Source: a virus. From it: a DNA stretch of 61,529 nucleotides. How positions within the stretch are numbered: the stretch's first letter is position 1; every line of letters begins with the position of its first letter. Both the position numbers and the translations under genes were made by a program. The notes under the pieces are model-generated. The model worked only from the letters and a program-made list of their open reading frames with translations. It was not told the origin of the DNA and made no database searches. This document shows, piece by piece, positions 10,204 through 19,494 of the stretch. The stretch covers positions 1 to 61,529 of IMG/VR virus record IMGVR_UViG_3300030098_003632. The stretch is one strand, 5' to 3'.

Positions 10204-13200
10204 ATGTCGATCTATATGTCGGACTATTACTCCCAGCCACAAACTGGAGGGTATCCACCATACGATGTTAGTCAGCAAGAGAAAGAAGATTTTCTTGCTA
10301 GAGAGCCTGGTTTCTTTGAGCAATTAACAGGCGCATTAGATAAGCCGGGGAGATCCGCAAGGCAAATTGCAGCCGAAGTTCGCTCATGGTTTACAGGTGA
10401 AGAGCATGACTTCAAGCCTCGTGAATTAATGGCTTGGGTACCCTACTCAGACAAGATGGGGCTAACGGATGTCGAGCAAGCAGCCAGTGGTCGAGATGTT
10501 CTTGGATTTCATGATGAAGATAATTTTCTCCAAGGCGTAGCCGGGTTTGCTGCCGAAGTTGTTACCGACCCACTGAACCTCGTAACATTTGGCGGGGCTT
10601 CAGCTCTTTCTAAGGGCGGCAAGATCTTTAATAAGATGGGAATTCTGGATGAGGTAATAGAAGAATCCGCTAAAGCCGCAGGTAGGCGTGCGGAAACAGG
10701 GTTCCTTCCTAAGCTCACAAAGATGGACACCACTGTAAGAGATGGGCTGAGTGCTTACAAAGAAAAAGTTATTCGCACTAGCACTCCAGGGGAAGTGCCC
10801 GGAATCCTGAAGGGCATTGATGACGAGTTCCTTTCGACCGCCCAGCAAATGGGACTTGGTAGTACAAAGATAAAAAATATTCTTGACGAGAATATTGGCG
10901 GGATGTTTGGTAGAGCATCCGCTAATCCTATCCCTGGATTCGGAAGATCTATGTGGGGAGACACTGTTGGGATCATGGGGCAGGGAGAAACTGCCAAGAA
11001 AATTGCTGAGGTGACTGGCAAAGGAATGCACAGTTTCAAGCACGCCCCCGGAATAACACAGTTGAGGGCGGCGTTTGACCATACGCTAGCGAAAGCCGTA
11101 TCGCCTATGGGGCAAGCGATGGCACAGAATGCCACGCGAGCAATAAAAAAATCTATCGAGCAATCCAGGATGCAGGCTAGTGCAGCAATAGAGCTGAAGC
11201 ATACGCTCCCAGAATACTTTAAGGTCGGCCATGTCGGAGCTAATGGGCAGGCCTTAACACAGCACCAGGTGTCAAGAAATAATATTCTTTTAACCAGGTT
11301 CCTAGAAAACCCTACGATGCAGGTGCCTAAAGAACTCCAGCCTCTAGTGCAAGCTGGACGAGATCTTCAGGCTAACATGCGATCAATGATGGAAGTAGCT
11401 AAGAGTAAAGGTATGCACATTGAGTTGCTCGAAGACTTGGAGTTAACTCCTGATGGGTTTATGCCTAGGCAGCTAAGGAGATTCTTTGGCGACGGTAAAA
11501 ACATAGCAGATAAAGATCCAAGCAGAATATTACAAACAACCCACAGGACACAGTTCGAGCGTACTCCGTTAACTAAAGATATACCCGAGGGTATCTCCGG
11601 TATCCAACAGCTTTCAATGGATCACAACATAAGCGGTCTGCTGCATAGAGGCGGCAAGTGGAAGGTGGATAAGCGGCCCACCGATTTTGATACTGCAGTT
11701 CAAGGGTTTGAAGAGACTGAGTTCGGAGGACATCGCCCGTGGAGAACAAAAGAATTCCTTCGGCACTACATAAAGACGGCGGAAACAATACCCACCGGGA
11801 CGACAAGGAAAATAAATTTTAACATCCCTGGGGCATCAGGAGATGTGAGGGTTTCCCTAGATGTTGCGGGGATAGATCCAGTACAGAAGAAGTGGACTCG
11901 GATCAAGAACAATGATGGGACATTTACCAAGAGGGCTGCTACTGAACAGGAAAAGGATGCCCACCTTGACGAGGTAATTGATTTCCTTGGGCAGCTCGAC
12001 TCAAGACACGCAGAGCTTGGATTACCTGCCTATATATCAGACCCAATACAGAACTACATCTCTTATGCCGAGGTAATGCACAGAGCAATCAATGCTCACG
12101 ATCAAGTAGGCGAAGCGTTCGGTCGTGAAGTTATGAAGATGAACGATCCCAGGTATCTACCAGAAAAATATATTACGTTAGGTAAGGCCCTGGAGAATTT
12201 AGAGATCGTCGATAAAAAAAGAAGGACTGTCCGAGCAGTAATCGACGGGAAGGATGCAGTAAGAGAGGTTGAGTTCGGTGACCCTAGCCTGCGGATGGTT
12301 AGAAATATAATTAAAGACAGGCCAGAAATGGCGGATATAAGCGTTCTTAATGATGAGGATTTATTAAAGTTAATCCAGAACGATTACTCCCCTAATACTC
12401 TAGTAGTCCCCGCATCACTTGTTAAAGATGCAGGCCGAATGTACTCTGTCTATGTAACTCCGTCTTCGATGGAAGACATCAAGCCTTTCTTGGATCACTT
12501 CGATAGGATTAGTAATGCTTGGCGTGCTGGTGTAACAATCCTATTTCCAAAGTTCCATATAAGAAACTTTGCGGGTGGCCAGTTTAACAACTGGGTTATT
12601 GATGCGTGGTCTCCTAGTTCTTTGATAGACGCACAGAATACAATGCTCGGCAATGTAGTCAGAGGTGCAGGCCAAGTTAACTGGAGACTTGACGGGCTGC
12701 CACCAGTAATTAAAAAACAAATCCAGGAACAGATAGAAGCTAACAACGGAAAGATTAGCGATGAGCTTGGTACCCGCATAGGGTTGGCACATATATTCTC
12801 ACAAAGATTGTGGGTTCCTGATATGCCAGCACCAACAATGGAGCTGATCGAAAACGTAGGTAAGGGTGATGTTGTCGATGAAATGATTCGACTTTCAGAA
12901 ACACCCAAGTCTACACCCGAAGCAATATCGGGATACCTAGGTAACCTAATGGCTAAGGATGAAACTGGCCGATGGTCTTGGACAATAGCCGATGCGATTG
13001 GTAACCTAAATTTAATTTTTCCTGTTTCCCCGGGGGCGATAATGGGGAAAGGTGCCTACGGTGGTGAAAGAGGTGTATCAAAACTACAGGCAATGGGGCA
13101 TAAAGCAGCCGCACAGATAGAAGGATACAACCGTATCGCACCGTTCTGGAAATTATTAAAGGATGGCTGGACACCACAAGCAGCTGCACGACAAGTAAAG

Positions 13201-14022
13201 AAAGCTCAGGTAGATTATTCCCACCTGTCTGAGTTTGAACGAAAGGTTATGAGGAGGACGTTTAGTTTCTATACCTTCTCAAGGGGAATGATTCCATTTG
13301 TATTAGAGAAAATGGTACAGCGTCCTAGTGGCCGCATGATGAGAACTGCAAGGACGATAGGGTGGGCACAGCAAGAGGATGAGTTTGGAGATTGGCTGCC
13401 TGAATACTTAAAGTCTAAAGGCTCATTCAGGGTTCCATTCACAGATGATACTGATGCTGAAGGCAAAAGAAATACAACTTACATTCAGTCTCTAGGGCTC
13501 CCGTTTGAGGATACCTTTGCTATGACTGGCTTAGGCTCTCAAGAAGGAATGGTCACTGGCTTCTTTGATGAAGTGCTTGCTAAGTCCCATCCATTAGGGC
13601 AGCTAATGTACCAACAGGTGTCAGGGCAGGATCCATTCTATAAGAAAGACTACAAGACAATCGGCTATGGAACTAAGCAGATTGGTGACGCAACTGTACC
13701 AATACAGAACCACATTATGAACATGCCTGCCCTTGACCTGATCCCTGGTTTCGCCAGAGGTGCTAAGTATAAGCCCGGAGATACTTGGGCTGGCTGGAGA
13801 AGGGCAATGACAAATCAACTGCTTCCATTCTCGCCTCAACAAATAAAAGACATGGACAGACAGAAGCGATCTACTATGCGTGATGTATTACATAGCAAAC
13901 TACGCGGAGCTTCACCATACTACAAGCACACAAGATATGAGCCTAAACCTGGCGTTGAGTTTGAGCCTGGGTCAGATGAATGGCGCAGAGAAATGGTTCG
14001 CCAATGGTACTCTAAACAGTAA
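10204..14022 (+). CDS. Large internal virion / polyvalent-type protein, 1272 aa
   Basis: A large soluble protein with several features seen in big phage proteins thought to be ejected with DNA. Around residues 770-800 there is a helix-rich block with a LFPKFHIRNFAGG motif. Near residues 1000-1030 a conserved-looking block reads VDYSHLSEFERKVMRR followed by FSFYTFSRG, which resembles the C-terminal region of large polyvalent phage proteins (recalled from the family, not searched). The N-terminal 40 residues are rich in Gln/Pro/Tyr. It closes the rightward late operon, and its last 11 bases overlap the end of the convergent gene on the other strand. No terminator hairpin separates the convergent genes. 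Confidence 0.8.
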   Translation: MSIYMSDYYSQPQTGGYPPYDVSQQEKEDFLAREPGFFEQLTGALDKPGRSARQIAAEVRSWFTGEEHDFKPRELMAWVPYSDKMGLTDVEQAASGRDVLGFHDEDNFLQGVAGFAAEVVTDPLNLVTFGGASALSKGGKIFNKMGILDEVIEESAKAAGRRAETGFLPKLTKMDTTVRDGLSAYKEKVIRTSTPGEVPGILKGIDDEFLSTAQQMGLGSTKIKNILDENIGGMFGRASANPIPGFGRSMWGDTVGIMGQGETAKKIAEVTGKGMHSFKHAPGITQLRAAFDHTLAKAVSPMGQAMAQNATRAIKKSIEQSRMQASAAIELKHTLPEYFKVGHVGANGQALTQHQVSRNNILLTRFLENPTMQVPKELQPLVQAGRDLQANMRSMMEVAKSKGMHIELLEDLELTPDGFMPRQLRRFFGDGKNIADKDPSRILQTTHRTQFERTPLTKDIPEGISGIQQLSMDHNISGLLHRGGKWKVDKRPTDFDTAVQGFEETEFGGHRPWRTKEFLRHYIKTAETIPTGTTRKINFNIPGASGDVRVSLDVAGIDPVQKKWTRIKNNDGTFTKRAATEQEKDAHLDEVIDFLGQLDSRHAELGLPAYISDPIQNYISYAEVMHRAINAHDQVGEAFGREVMKMNDPRYLPEKYITLGKALENLEIVDKKRRTVRAVIDGKDAVREVEFGDPSLRMVRNIIKDRPEMADISVLNDEDLLKLIQNDYSPNTLVVPASLVKDAGRMYSVYVTPSSMEDIKPFLDHFDRISNAWRAGVTILFPKFHIRNFAGGQFNNWVIDAWSPSSLIDAQNTMLGNVVRGAGQVNWRLDGLPPVIKKQIQEQIEANNGKISDELGTRIGLAHIFSQRLWVPDMPAPTMELIENVGKGDVVDEMIRLSETPKSTPEAISGYLGNLMAKDETGRWSWTIADAIGNLNLIFPVSPGAIMGKGAYGGERGVSKLQAMGHKAAAQIEGYNRIAPFWKLLKDGWTPQAAARQVKKAQVDYSHLSEFERKVMRRTFSFYTFSRGMIPFVLEKMVQRPSGRMMRTARTIGWAQQEDEFGDWLPEYLKSKGSFRVPFTDDTDAEGKRNTTYIQSLGLPFEDTFAMTGLGSQEGMVTGFFDEVLAKSHPLGQLMYQQVSGQDPFYKKDYKTIGYGTKQIGDATVPIQNHIMNMPALDLIPGFARGAKYKPGDTWAGWRRAMTNQLLPFSPQQIKDMDRQKRSTMRDVLHSKLRGASPYYKHTRYEPKPGVEFEPGSDEWRREMVRQWYSKQ

Positions 14023-15634
14023 AGTCTTTCTTCGCTAAGATATTTCCATCCTCATCTTCAATCATTACAAGATACTCACGCATTAATTCAAATGCATTCA
14101 AGGTTACATAAGCATTTGCTAATACAGTGACTGGAGAAGTCTTGTTGTATCCCGTTGAGAATTTAATATTGCCTAAGCTATCCTGGAATACTGTTACACC
14201 CTTTAGATTTAAGTTGTAGTGATTAACAGCAAGAATATCTGGGCCTGTGATGTAGCTTAAGCCACCGAATGCTTCTGTATCTAGAGCAGCTATGGCTGGC
14301 TTAAATGGTTCCCATCGGTAAGAGTATCCAATGGTGTCAGAGGGTTTTATTTTTGCAATAGCCACAGCTGGTGTAAATGCAAAGCTGCTATTGATGACAG
14401 CACCTACTGCACCAGTCGATTTTATACCTGCCAATGGCGGTGTATGTAATCTGTAGTTGAGATGGGCTGTTATATTTGCCTCTGCCGCAGATGCGCTGAA
14501 TGTCTCTTTAATATTTCCAATAGACAATCCAGTCTTTATTCCTGCTGGATCAGGCCAAAGTATATTGAATGCAGCATCTACCTTGAGAGCCGCTGAGAGG
14601 CCTGAGTAGGCCTCGCCTTTCTTTGTCAGCCCAGCTTTAGCGGTAGCTGCTGAAGGCGTTACAAGCTCAGTCTGAGGCACCATGACAGCTTCTGTAGAAG
14701 CACTGGCTGCAGGGGCAGATATTGTGAGAGTAAGAGTGAAGCTGCAGCTTGACTGAATGGAGGCTGGACTAGGGCTCACTTTATCGAGGAGGGTTGGAGC
14801 CCCAGTCCCAGCTTCCGCTTGAGCTGGGCTAGGTGTCAAGGAGACTTTGATATCACCTAGGACAGCTGCTGACTTGATCGAACTTAGGGTTGGCGTGAAA
14901 GTTTCGATCAAGTTACCTAGGCTGCTAGCAATGGACGAAGCTGCTGCCGTAGGTATAAGTGTAATTTTAATTGTAGGGCCAGTGCTGTCAATGTCAGCAC
15001 CGGCAGCAGGAGGTGTAAATTGTTCCCCATTAAAATATGTTATTACTAACTTAGGAGTATATGTAGTACCACTATAATTCTTACTGCGGAATTGAAGAAG
15101 CCAGTTGTTGCTGTTGTTATATGTAAGATCTTCAAAGAAGAACTGCATGTCGTTATCAGCAGACCACCCAGCTCTACTAACTATTTCTTGAACAATAGTC
15201 TTTATGTCTGGCGTATCATAGAAAGTGCCTGCGCTCATGCCGCTTGAGAAAGACCAGTCTACACTGGCTGTAGTTCTCGTTGCACTTCCAAATGCACTGC
15301 AGCTACTAGCTGCTGAGGAGGCATCATCGGTGGCTTCCCCTCGTATAGTTACAGTATTTCCAACTGCATTTCCATTGTCTGAGTGATAGGCTAGCTGTAT
15401 CTTGGCTTGGGTTATTGTTGCTCCTTGCGGGATGTCTATAGTCTGGAATCTTAGGTAAGGCCTCCACTCCTCCCAGTGCTGATATTTATCGCCATAGTCT
15501 GATAGACCCCTAAATCTAATTCTTTGATGGCTGCTGTCTACATTATTACAGCTAGCACCACCGCTATAGTATTCTTCGTATTCAGCAACTCCATCGTCAC
15601 TATTTGACACTATAACTTCATTGACAGTAGGCAT
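14012..15634 (-). CDS. Appendage-like protein with spike module and tandem repeats
   Basis: A probable virion appendage or receptor-contact protein of 540 residues. The N-terminal 190 residues form a beta-rich module with the signature PDIKTIVQEIVSRAGWS, which is shared with the 233-residue product at 22314. Residues about 200-420 consist of degenerate repeats of roughly 30 residues, each built on an A-x-A-x-A core with Gly and Ile/Val positions. The last 80 residues form a separate beta-like domain. I chose the start at 15634 because GGAG lies seven bases upstream of that ATG; the longer reading from 15667 would run through a terminator hairpin. The gene faces the large virion genes and overlaps the end of one by 11 bases. 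Confidence 0.8.
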   Translation of the reverse strand: MPTVNEVIVSNSDDGVAEYEEYYSGGASCNNVDSSHQRIRFRGLSDYGDKYQHWEEWRPYLRFQTIDIPQGATITQAKIQLAYHSDNGNAVGNTVTIRGEATDDASSAASSCSAFGSATRTTASVDWSFSSGMSAGTFYDTPDIKTIVQEIVSRAGWSADNDMQFFFEDLTYNNSNNWLLQFRSKNYSGTTYTPKLVITYFNGEQFTPPAAGADIDSTGPTIKITLIPTAAASSIASSLGNLIETFTPTLSSIKSAAVLGDIKVSLTPSPAQAEAGTGAPTLLDKVSPSPASIQSSCSFTLTLTISAPAASASTEAVMVPQTELVTPSAATAKAGLTKKGEAYSGLSAALKVDAAFNILWPDPAGIKTGLSIGNIKETFSASAAEANITAHLNYRLHTPPLAGIKSTGAVGAVINSSFAFTPAVAIAKIKPSDTIGYSYRWEPFKPAIAALDTEAFGGLSYITGPDILAVNHYNLNLKGVTVFQDSLGNIKFSTGYNKTSPVTVLANAYVTLNAFELMREYLVMIEDEDGNILAKKDFTV

Positions 15635-15645
15635 GTAGTTGCTCC

Positions 15646-15677
15646 AAAAAAAAGGCGGAGAGCGCAAGCCCTCCGCC
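15646..15677 (-). terminator. Rho-independent terminator before the appendage gene
   Basis: On the minus strand a 7-bp stem GGCGGAG/CTCCGCC with a 10-base loop is followed directly by eight T residues. It follows the 143-residue gene and ends within a few bases of the ribosome site of the appendage gene, so transcription from the recombination operon should largely stop here. The appendage gene would then need read-through or its own promoter. Confidence 0.85.
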
Positions 15678-15701
15678 CTTAAGCTAAATACTTAAACGAA
15701 A

Positions 15702-16133
15702 TTAAGCGTCGGTTAGATTTATTTCTAGATCCTGCAGTGTCAGGGTTTGCCCTGCACTAACACTTTTGTTTTCGCCAAAGTCCCATACAGCATACACAAC
15801 TCGGTCGTTAGCGGTACTGTTTGCATCTGTCAGGATTGCATAGCGAGCGTTTGTTAAAGCTCCTGCAAAGTCTACATCCTTGACTTGGATAAGAGCCTTG
15901 TCGTTGCTGTCATCTTCAGTTGCAACATTAAATCCTGAAGCATCTCGTGTAACAGCTGCGGCAGTTCCGATTACGCCACCAGATACATCGTTTTGTGTAT
16001 TAGTGTCTTCATCTGGACTGACAGAGTTGTTGAGGAGAGTTACCTTAAAGGCACTCCCATCTGGCGGATTTGTATTGCGGAAAGCCATCGTTAATATATG
16101 CAGTTTCCCACGGTTTGTTACTACACTTGCCAT
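15702..16133 (-). CDS. Small virion-type protein, 143 aa
   Basis: A beta-rich, Asp/Asn/Thr/Val-rich protein that starts MASVVTNRGK, a beginning I associate with small podovirus structural proteins of unknown exact role. There are no cysteines, membrane segments or signal peptide. AAGGAA lies a few bases upstream of the ATG. It sits downstream of the RusA gene with a 48-base gap and upstream of a terminator, so it may be the last gene of the recombination operon or have its own promoter. A capsid or tail accessory role is inferred. Confidence 0.7.
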   Translation of the reverse strand: MASVVTNRGKLHILTMAFRNTNPPDGSAFKVTLLNNSVSPDEDTNTQNDVSGGVIGTAAAVTRDASGFNVATEDDSNDKALIQVKDVDFAGALTNARYAILTDANSTANDRVVYAVWDFGENKSVSAGQTLTLQDLEINLTDA

Positions 16134-16181
16134 TCTATATTCCTTATGTATTTAGCTGGGGTAGGTATGTTTTTATTATAA

Positions 16182-16547
16182 CTACTCGATCTCTGTTATT
16201 TCCACCTCAAGACACCCCGGCTTCATGACATCGGATCGGATGACCCTAAGATCATCTATCTGTTCATCATCCCCGTAGATTCCAGCATATCCCATCGCAT
16301 CTAAGGCGGCTTTGTTTATATTGTCTATATCTCTTCGCCTCCTGTCAGGCATCGTAGCTTTAATGACTACCTTAAGTCTGCCCAGTAGAGGCCTTGGGTC
16401 TTCTACTTCTTCACCCTCAAATGCTGATGCGACTGCTACACTAACCGCATCTCGGTACTCCCTTCCCTTCTTTGAAAGTATCACTCTCCCTTTGACTGCT
16501 CGCCAATAGGTGTTTACGCTTGGTGGGTACGGCAATATTATTTCCAT
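16182..16547 (-). CDS. rusA: RusA-family Holliday junction resolvase
   Basis: The protein resolves four-way DNA junctions formed by recombination or replication. At 121 residues it has the usual RusA length. The catalytic set is visible with the right spacing: D73, D75, K79 and D94 match E. coli D70, D72, K76 and D91 with a constant shift of three. The N terminus has the typical PPSVNTYWR motif. It overlaps the upstream HNH gene by ten bases at the end of the recombination operon, consistent with processing branched replication intermediates before packaging. Confidence 0.92.
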   Translation of the reverse strand: MEIILPYPPSVNTYWRAVKGRVILSKKGREYRDAVSVAVASAFEGEEVEDPRPLLGRLKVVIKATMPDRRRRDIDNINKAALDAMGYAGIYGDDEQIDDLRVIRSDVMKPGCLEVEITEIE

Positions 16548-16936
16548 CGGGGATGTCCTTCCGACTTTAGTTCTTTGAAATGAGGTAATATGTCTCCGAC
16601 TGTCACTCTTCTCGGTGCCCTCAGCTCGGGGTCTTTAAGTTTCAACCATCCTTCTATCTCGAAGTTGTTAGTGTCGTAGATTATTTTATATGCTAGTTGC
16701 CTGGCATGTGGCATGGCAGCTAGGTCATCCATATGGCATTTCTTGCACGCGCAGAAATAATTATTTAGGTTTGCCCAGGCGTGATGCGGTGCTTGGCTTT
16801 TGCGTTCCATCTCATGAGTCTCTAGCGGAAACCCTGCATGATGCTTTGCTCCGCACACCCAGCAGAATTTTTTATCTTTAGCCCACTCTTTCCTGGCTGC
16901 CATTAAAGAATTAATTTCCCTTGCAGTCTTCTTCAT
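16538..16936 (-). CDS. HNH-type / zinc-binding nuclease-like protein
   Basis: A 132-residue protein with a CWVCG pair near residues 25-29, a His-containing core (LETHEMERKS, about 38-47), and a second CACKKCH cluster near 61-69. The order Cys pair, His/Glu core, Asn, Cys pair plus His is that of zinc-supported HNH nucleases found in phage recombination clusters. The exact catalytic His is probably in the THEME region. The start overlaps the helicase stop as ATGA and the end overlaps RusA, so translation is coupled. It could act with the neighbouring helicase in DNA processing; this is inference. Confidence 0.7.
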   Translation of the reverse strand: MKKTAREINSLMAARKEWAKDKKFCWVCGAKHHAGFPLETHEMERKSQAPHHAWANLNNYFCACKKCHMDDLAAMPHARQLAYKIIYDTNNFEIEGWLKLKDPELRAPRRVTVGDILPHFKELKSEGHPRWK

Positions 16937-18567
16937 CTTCGCTTCCTCTCTTTCCGTATGGCATTTAGTAACCAGCTTGCTGCTATATATGGCTTCCCTT
17001 TAAGGCAGGTGTCTAAATACCAAGTAGGCAGATCCTCTACTAGCTTACCTTTGAACTTCCCAAAGATCATCCTTGCTCCTCTCTTCTTCTTGTGAACTCC
17101 CCCTTGAGCAGCACCTCTGAATGGATCAATATTTAATTTCTTGTACCTGGCTTCCGCCTCGATTAAAATTCTGCGTTGCCTTTCAGCCTCCTCGCGTGCT
17201 TCTCTTACTGCGCGCTTAGCTTCCTCAACTGCTTCGTCTAGCTCGACAGCTTCCTGGCTTTCAAGAATTAATTCTTTTGCTTTCTCAATCTCTTCAATCC
17301 CTATTGTCCCACTCATTACATCAGGAGATGTAACTATTTTATGAGCTAAGGAAGAATCGACCAAGTCTATCATTCTAAAGTAAGGCTTGTCGCTGAAAGC
17401 TATCGAAGCCTGCCTAGATTCAGCAGTGCTATTATCGAAGTCAACCACGCCACGCAAAGGCCTAGTACCACGCCCAAAGATTTGAGTGTATAAGGCACGG
17501 CTTTTGGTGGGTCTAGCCATGACAATGTTTCGTAGGTCAGGAAAGTCCCACCCAGTAGTAAGAATACCCACATTGCAGACGTGAGTAAGACCGTCAGGAT
17601 CTTCTTGAAAAGATCGCATAACCTCTCGTCTACGCTGGGGTGTACACTTTGATGTATCACTGGCGATCCAGTCTGCTGGGATTCCGTATGAATCAACGAG
17701 TCGTTCTGCGACGAGCTTTGCTTCTTGAACAGAGGAGCAGTAGACCACGGTCTTTTCTCCTCGGGTTTCTCTGGCTGTGACATCTGCTATCTCCATGATT
17801 GTTTCTGAATCTTCGAGCAAAGAATTTAATTCTTTCTGGTTAAAGTCTTTGCCCATTACTGTATTAGTTGTGCTTACATCTTTTAGGTCTAGTGATTCAA
17901 GCTGTACGCAATGAGTCTTAGCGGGTACTAACCATCCTCCTTTAACAGCATCCGCTATTCCATATTGATAGACACACTTATCGTATATATTTAACATCGC
18001 TTTCTGGTCATGGCGTTTAGCCGTTGCTGTTACACCTAGCACCTTAGCCCCATCGTTACGATAGAAGTCCAACATCTCTTTCCACTTGGGCGTTATGGAT
18101 AAGTGAGCTTCGTCTACTACGACTAAGCCTACGTCCCTAATCCTTTCGTACCTTGGTGGAGTTCTAGATGTCAGACTATCTTTAGAAGCAACTACATACT
18201 TGCTCCTCCCCCAAGGGGTTTCGATACTCCAGTTCTTTGCTTGCTCTATTCCTGGCTGCTCTCCTGTTCTTAAAAATATTTTCTTTGCTGCCTGGCTAAT
18301 CAACTCGACATAGGGGGCGATGACTAAGCATCGCCCGTTCTCCCATGTCTTAAGTAGCTGAGTAAATATTTCTGTCTTCCCTAGCCCAGTGGCTAACTCC
18401 ACTAAGACAGATTCCTTGTCTACGAAAGCATCTTCAATAGCCTCCCTTGCTTCCGCTTGATAAGGTCGTTCCTTAAAATAATTTATGTGCCCCGAGATTC
18501 CTTGGCTGCGCGGCTGAGGAACCCTGTCCCATAGCAGTGGTTGCATCCGGTCTTGTTTCCTAGGCAT
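16933..18567 (-). CDS. Superfamily 2 DEAD/DEAH-box helicase
   Basis: An ATP-dependent nucleic-acid helicase of 544 residues. Motif I is ATGLGKT (59-65), motif II is DEAH (152-155), motif III is TAT in GVTATAKR, and motif VI is represented by the GRGTRP segment in the second RecA-like half. The C-terminal part (about 420-480) is a charged coiled coil rich in Glu/Ala/Arg, followed by a basic tail. The start is well supported by GGAGGAG eight bases upstream, although this places 85 bases of its N-terminal coding region inside the preceding ParB-like gene in another frame. It is the only obvious helicase in the window, so it may serve replication, recombination or both. Confidence 0.93.
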   Translation of the reverse strand: MPRKQDRMQPLLWDRVPQPRSQGISGHINYFKERPYQAEAREAIEDAFVDKESVLVELATGLGKTEIFTQLLKTWENGRCLVIAPYVELISQAAKKIFLRTGEQPGIEQAKNWSIETPWGRSKYVVASKDSLTSRTPPRYERIRDVGLVVVDEAHLSITPKWKEMLDFYRNDGAKVLGVTATAKRHDQKAMLNIYDKCVYQYGIADAVKGGWLVPAKTHCVQLESLDLKDVSTTNTVMGKDFNQKELNSLLEDSETIMEIADVTARETRGEKTVVYCSSVQEAKLVAERLVDSYGIPADWIASDTSKCTPQRRREVMRSFQEDPDGLTHVCNVGILTTGWDFPDLRNIVMARPTKSRALYTQIFGRGTRPLRGVVDFDNSTAESRQASIAFSDKPYFRMIDLVDSSLAHKIVTSPDVMSGTIGIEEIEKAKELILESQEAVELDEAVEEAKRAVREAREEAERQRRILIEAEARYKKLNIDPFRGAAQGGVHKKKRGARMIFGKFKGKLVEDLPTWYLDTCLKGKPYIAASWLLNAIRKERKRR

Positions 18568-19298
18568 TTGTCACACTCCTCCACAGGTTCGCATTGCCTT
18601 ATTGCATCAGCAGCTTCGCTAAGATTATTTTTAATTCGAGTCATCTTTGTTGCTATGTATTGGCCTATAGCTTTATCATCAGAGATGTCATCAAATTCCT
18701 TGATTATTCTGTGCAGTTCCCTGCTGGCTCTCCTATAGGGAGAACCAAGAGTGGCAACCCAGTGAGTCTCAGCAGCTGCTGTACTAGAAATAATTTCTTT
18801 GCGTGGTATCTTTCCAGCAAGAGCTTCCTTCCTTTTGTCGTCAGGCAAGTTGTCTACTGCTTCAGCAAACTTCCCGTCGTTCCTAATGGTTCGTTGGGTT
18901 ACGCCTTGCTTTTCAGAGAAGTCTTTCATGTCTTGGTCTAAGCCAGTCCATTTCTTCCCGTTAGCAATAGCCTTTGCTTTGTTGTAGTATTTACCTCTAA
19001 GGTAAGCCAGCTTTGCTGGAGTTAGATTACGTCTTGCACTTTGATTGTCTAGCATCCATTCGTAAACTTCAGCTTCGTTATTAAATGACATCCATTCTAT
19101 TTGGTAGGGGAGATTATACTCATTACATATGGCATACCTGTGGTGTCCATCAATGATAGTATTCTTTTCTCGCCATACACAGATTGGATCTCTTGCCTTG
19201 CCTTCTGCTGTAATGCTTTCTTCTAAGGCTACATGCTCTGCTTCTGACAGTTCAGGGAGAACCTGTTGTATCTTGGGGTCAATCCTTAAAATGGTCAT
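18483..19298 (-). CDS. ParB-like nuclease-domain protein with C-terminal zinc motif
   Basis: The N-terminal 100 residues match the ParB/Srx-type fold, with the DGHHRY signature at 50-55 preceded by VWREKNTIID. A helical middle part follows, and the last 40 residues carry CDKCLGN...GCNHCYGTGF, a DnaJ-like CxxCxG zinc motif. ParB-domain proteins in phages bind DNA or cut it; which applies here cannot be told. I chose ATG at 19298 because GGAGG lies seven bases upstream; the longer reading from 19337 has no such support. The 3' end overlaps the helicase start by 85 bases. Confidence 0.82.
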   Translation of the reverse strand: MTILRIDPKIQQVLPELSEAEHVALEESITAEGKARDPICVWREKNTIIDGHHRYAICNEYNLPYQIEWMSFNNEAEVYEWMLDNQSARRNLTPAKLAYLRGKYYNKAKAIANGKKWTGLDQDMKDFSEKQGVTQRTIRNDGKFAEAVDNLPDDKRKEALAGKIPRKEIISSTAAAETHWVATLGSPYRRASRELHRIIKEFDDISDDKAIGQYIATKMTRIKNNLSEAADAIRQCEPVEECDKCLGNKTGCNHCYGTGFLSRAAKESRGT

Positions 19299-19494
19299 CG
19301 CTTCCTCCGTTGTCGTATAAGACTTTCTGGCGAACAAAATAAAGTTTCCTAGCCAGGTCTAATGTTTCTGAGTTCATGTTCATTGTTTTGAATCCTTTAC
19401 CATACTCTTGAAGAGCATCCAAGTCACGAGCCTCCAGTAAGGAGGCCGTGATAACATGGATGTGGTGAAGGTTGATTCTAGGTTCATCCTTCAT
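19279..19494 (-). CDS. Small unknown protein, 71 aa
   Basis: Unrecognised 71-residue protein between the ERF gene and the ParB-like gene, overlapping both (11 and 20 bases). The N-terminal half has alternating hydrophobic and charged residues (HHIHVITASLLEARDLDALQEY) compatible with a small helical protein. No cysteines or membrane segment. The chain of overlaps makes it a real, translationally coupled member of the recombination operon. Its function is unknown; a small partner of ERF or of the ParB-like protein is possible. Confidence 0.65.
   Translation of the reverse strand: MKDEPRINLHHIHVITASLLEARDLDALQEYGKGFKTMNMNSETLDLARKLYFVRQKVLYDNGGSDDHFKD

Noticed and set aside
10600-11135. Antisense frames of 126 and 160 codons in the 1272-residue gene
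   Set aside because: No start signals, and the sense frame is clearly coding.
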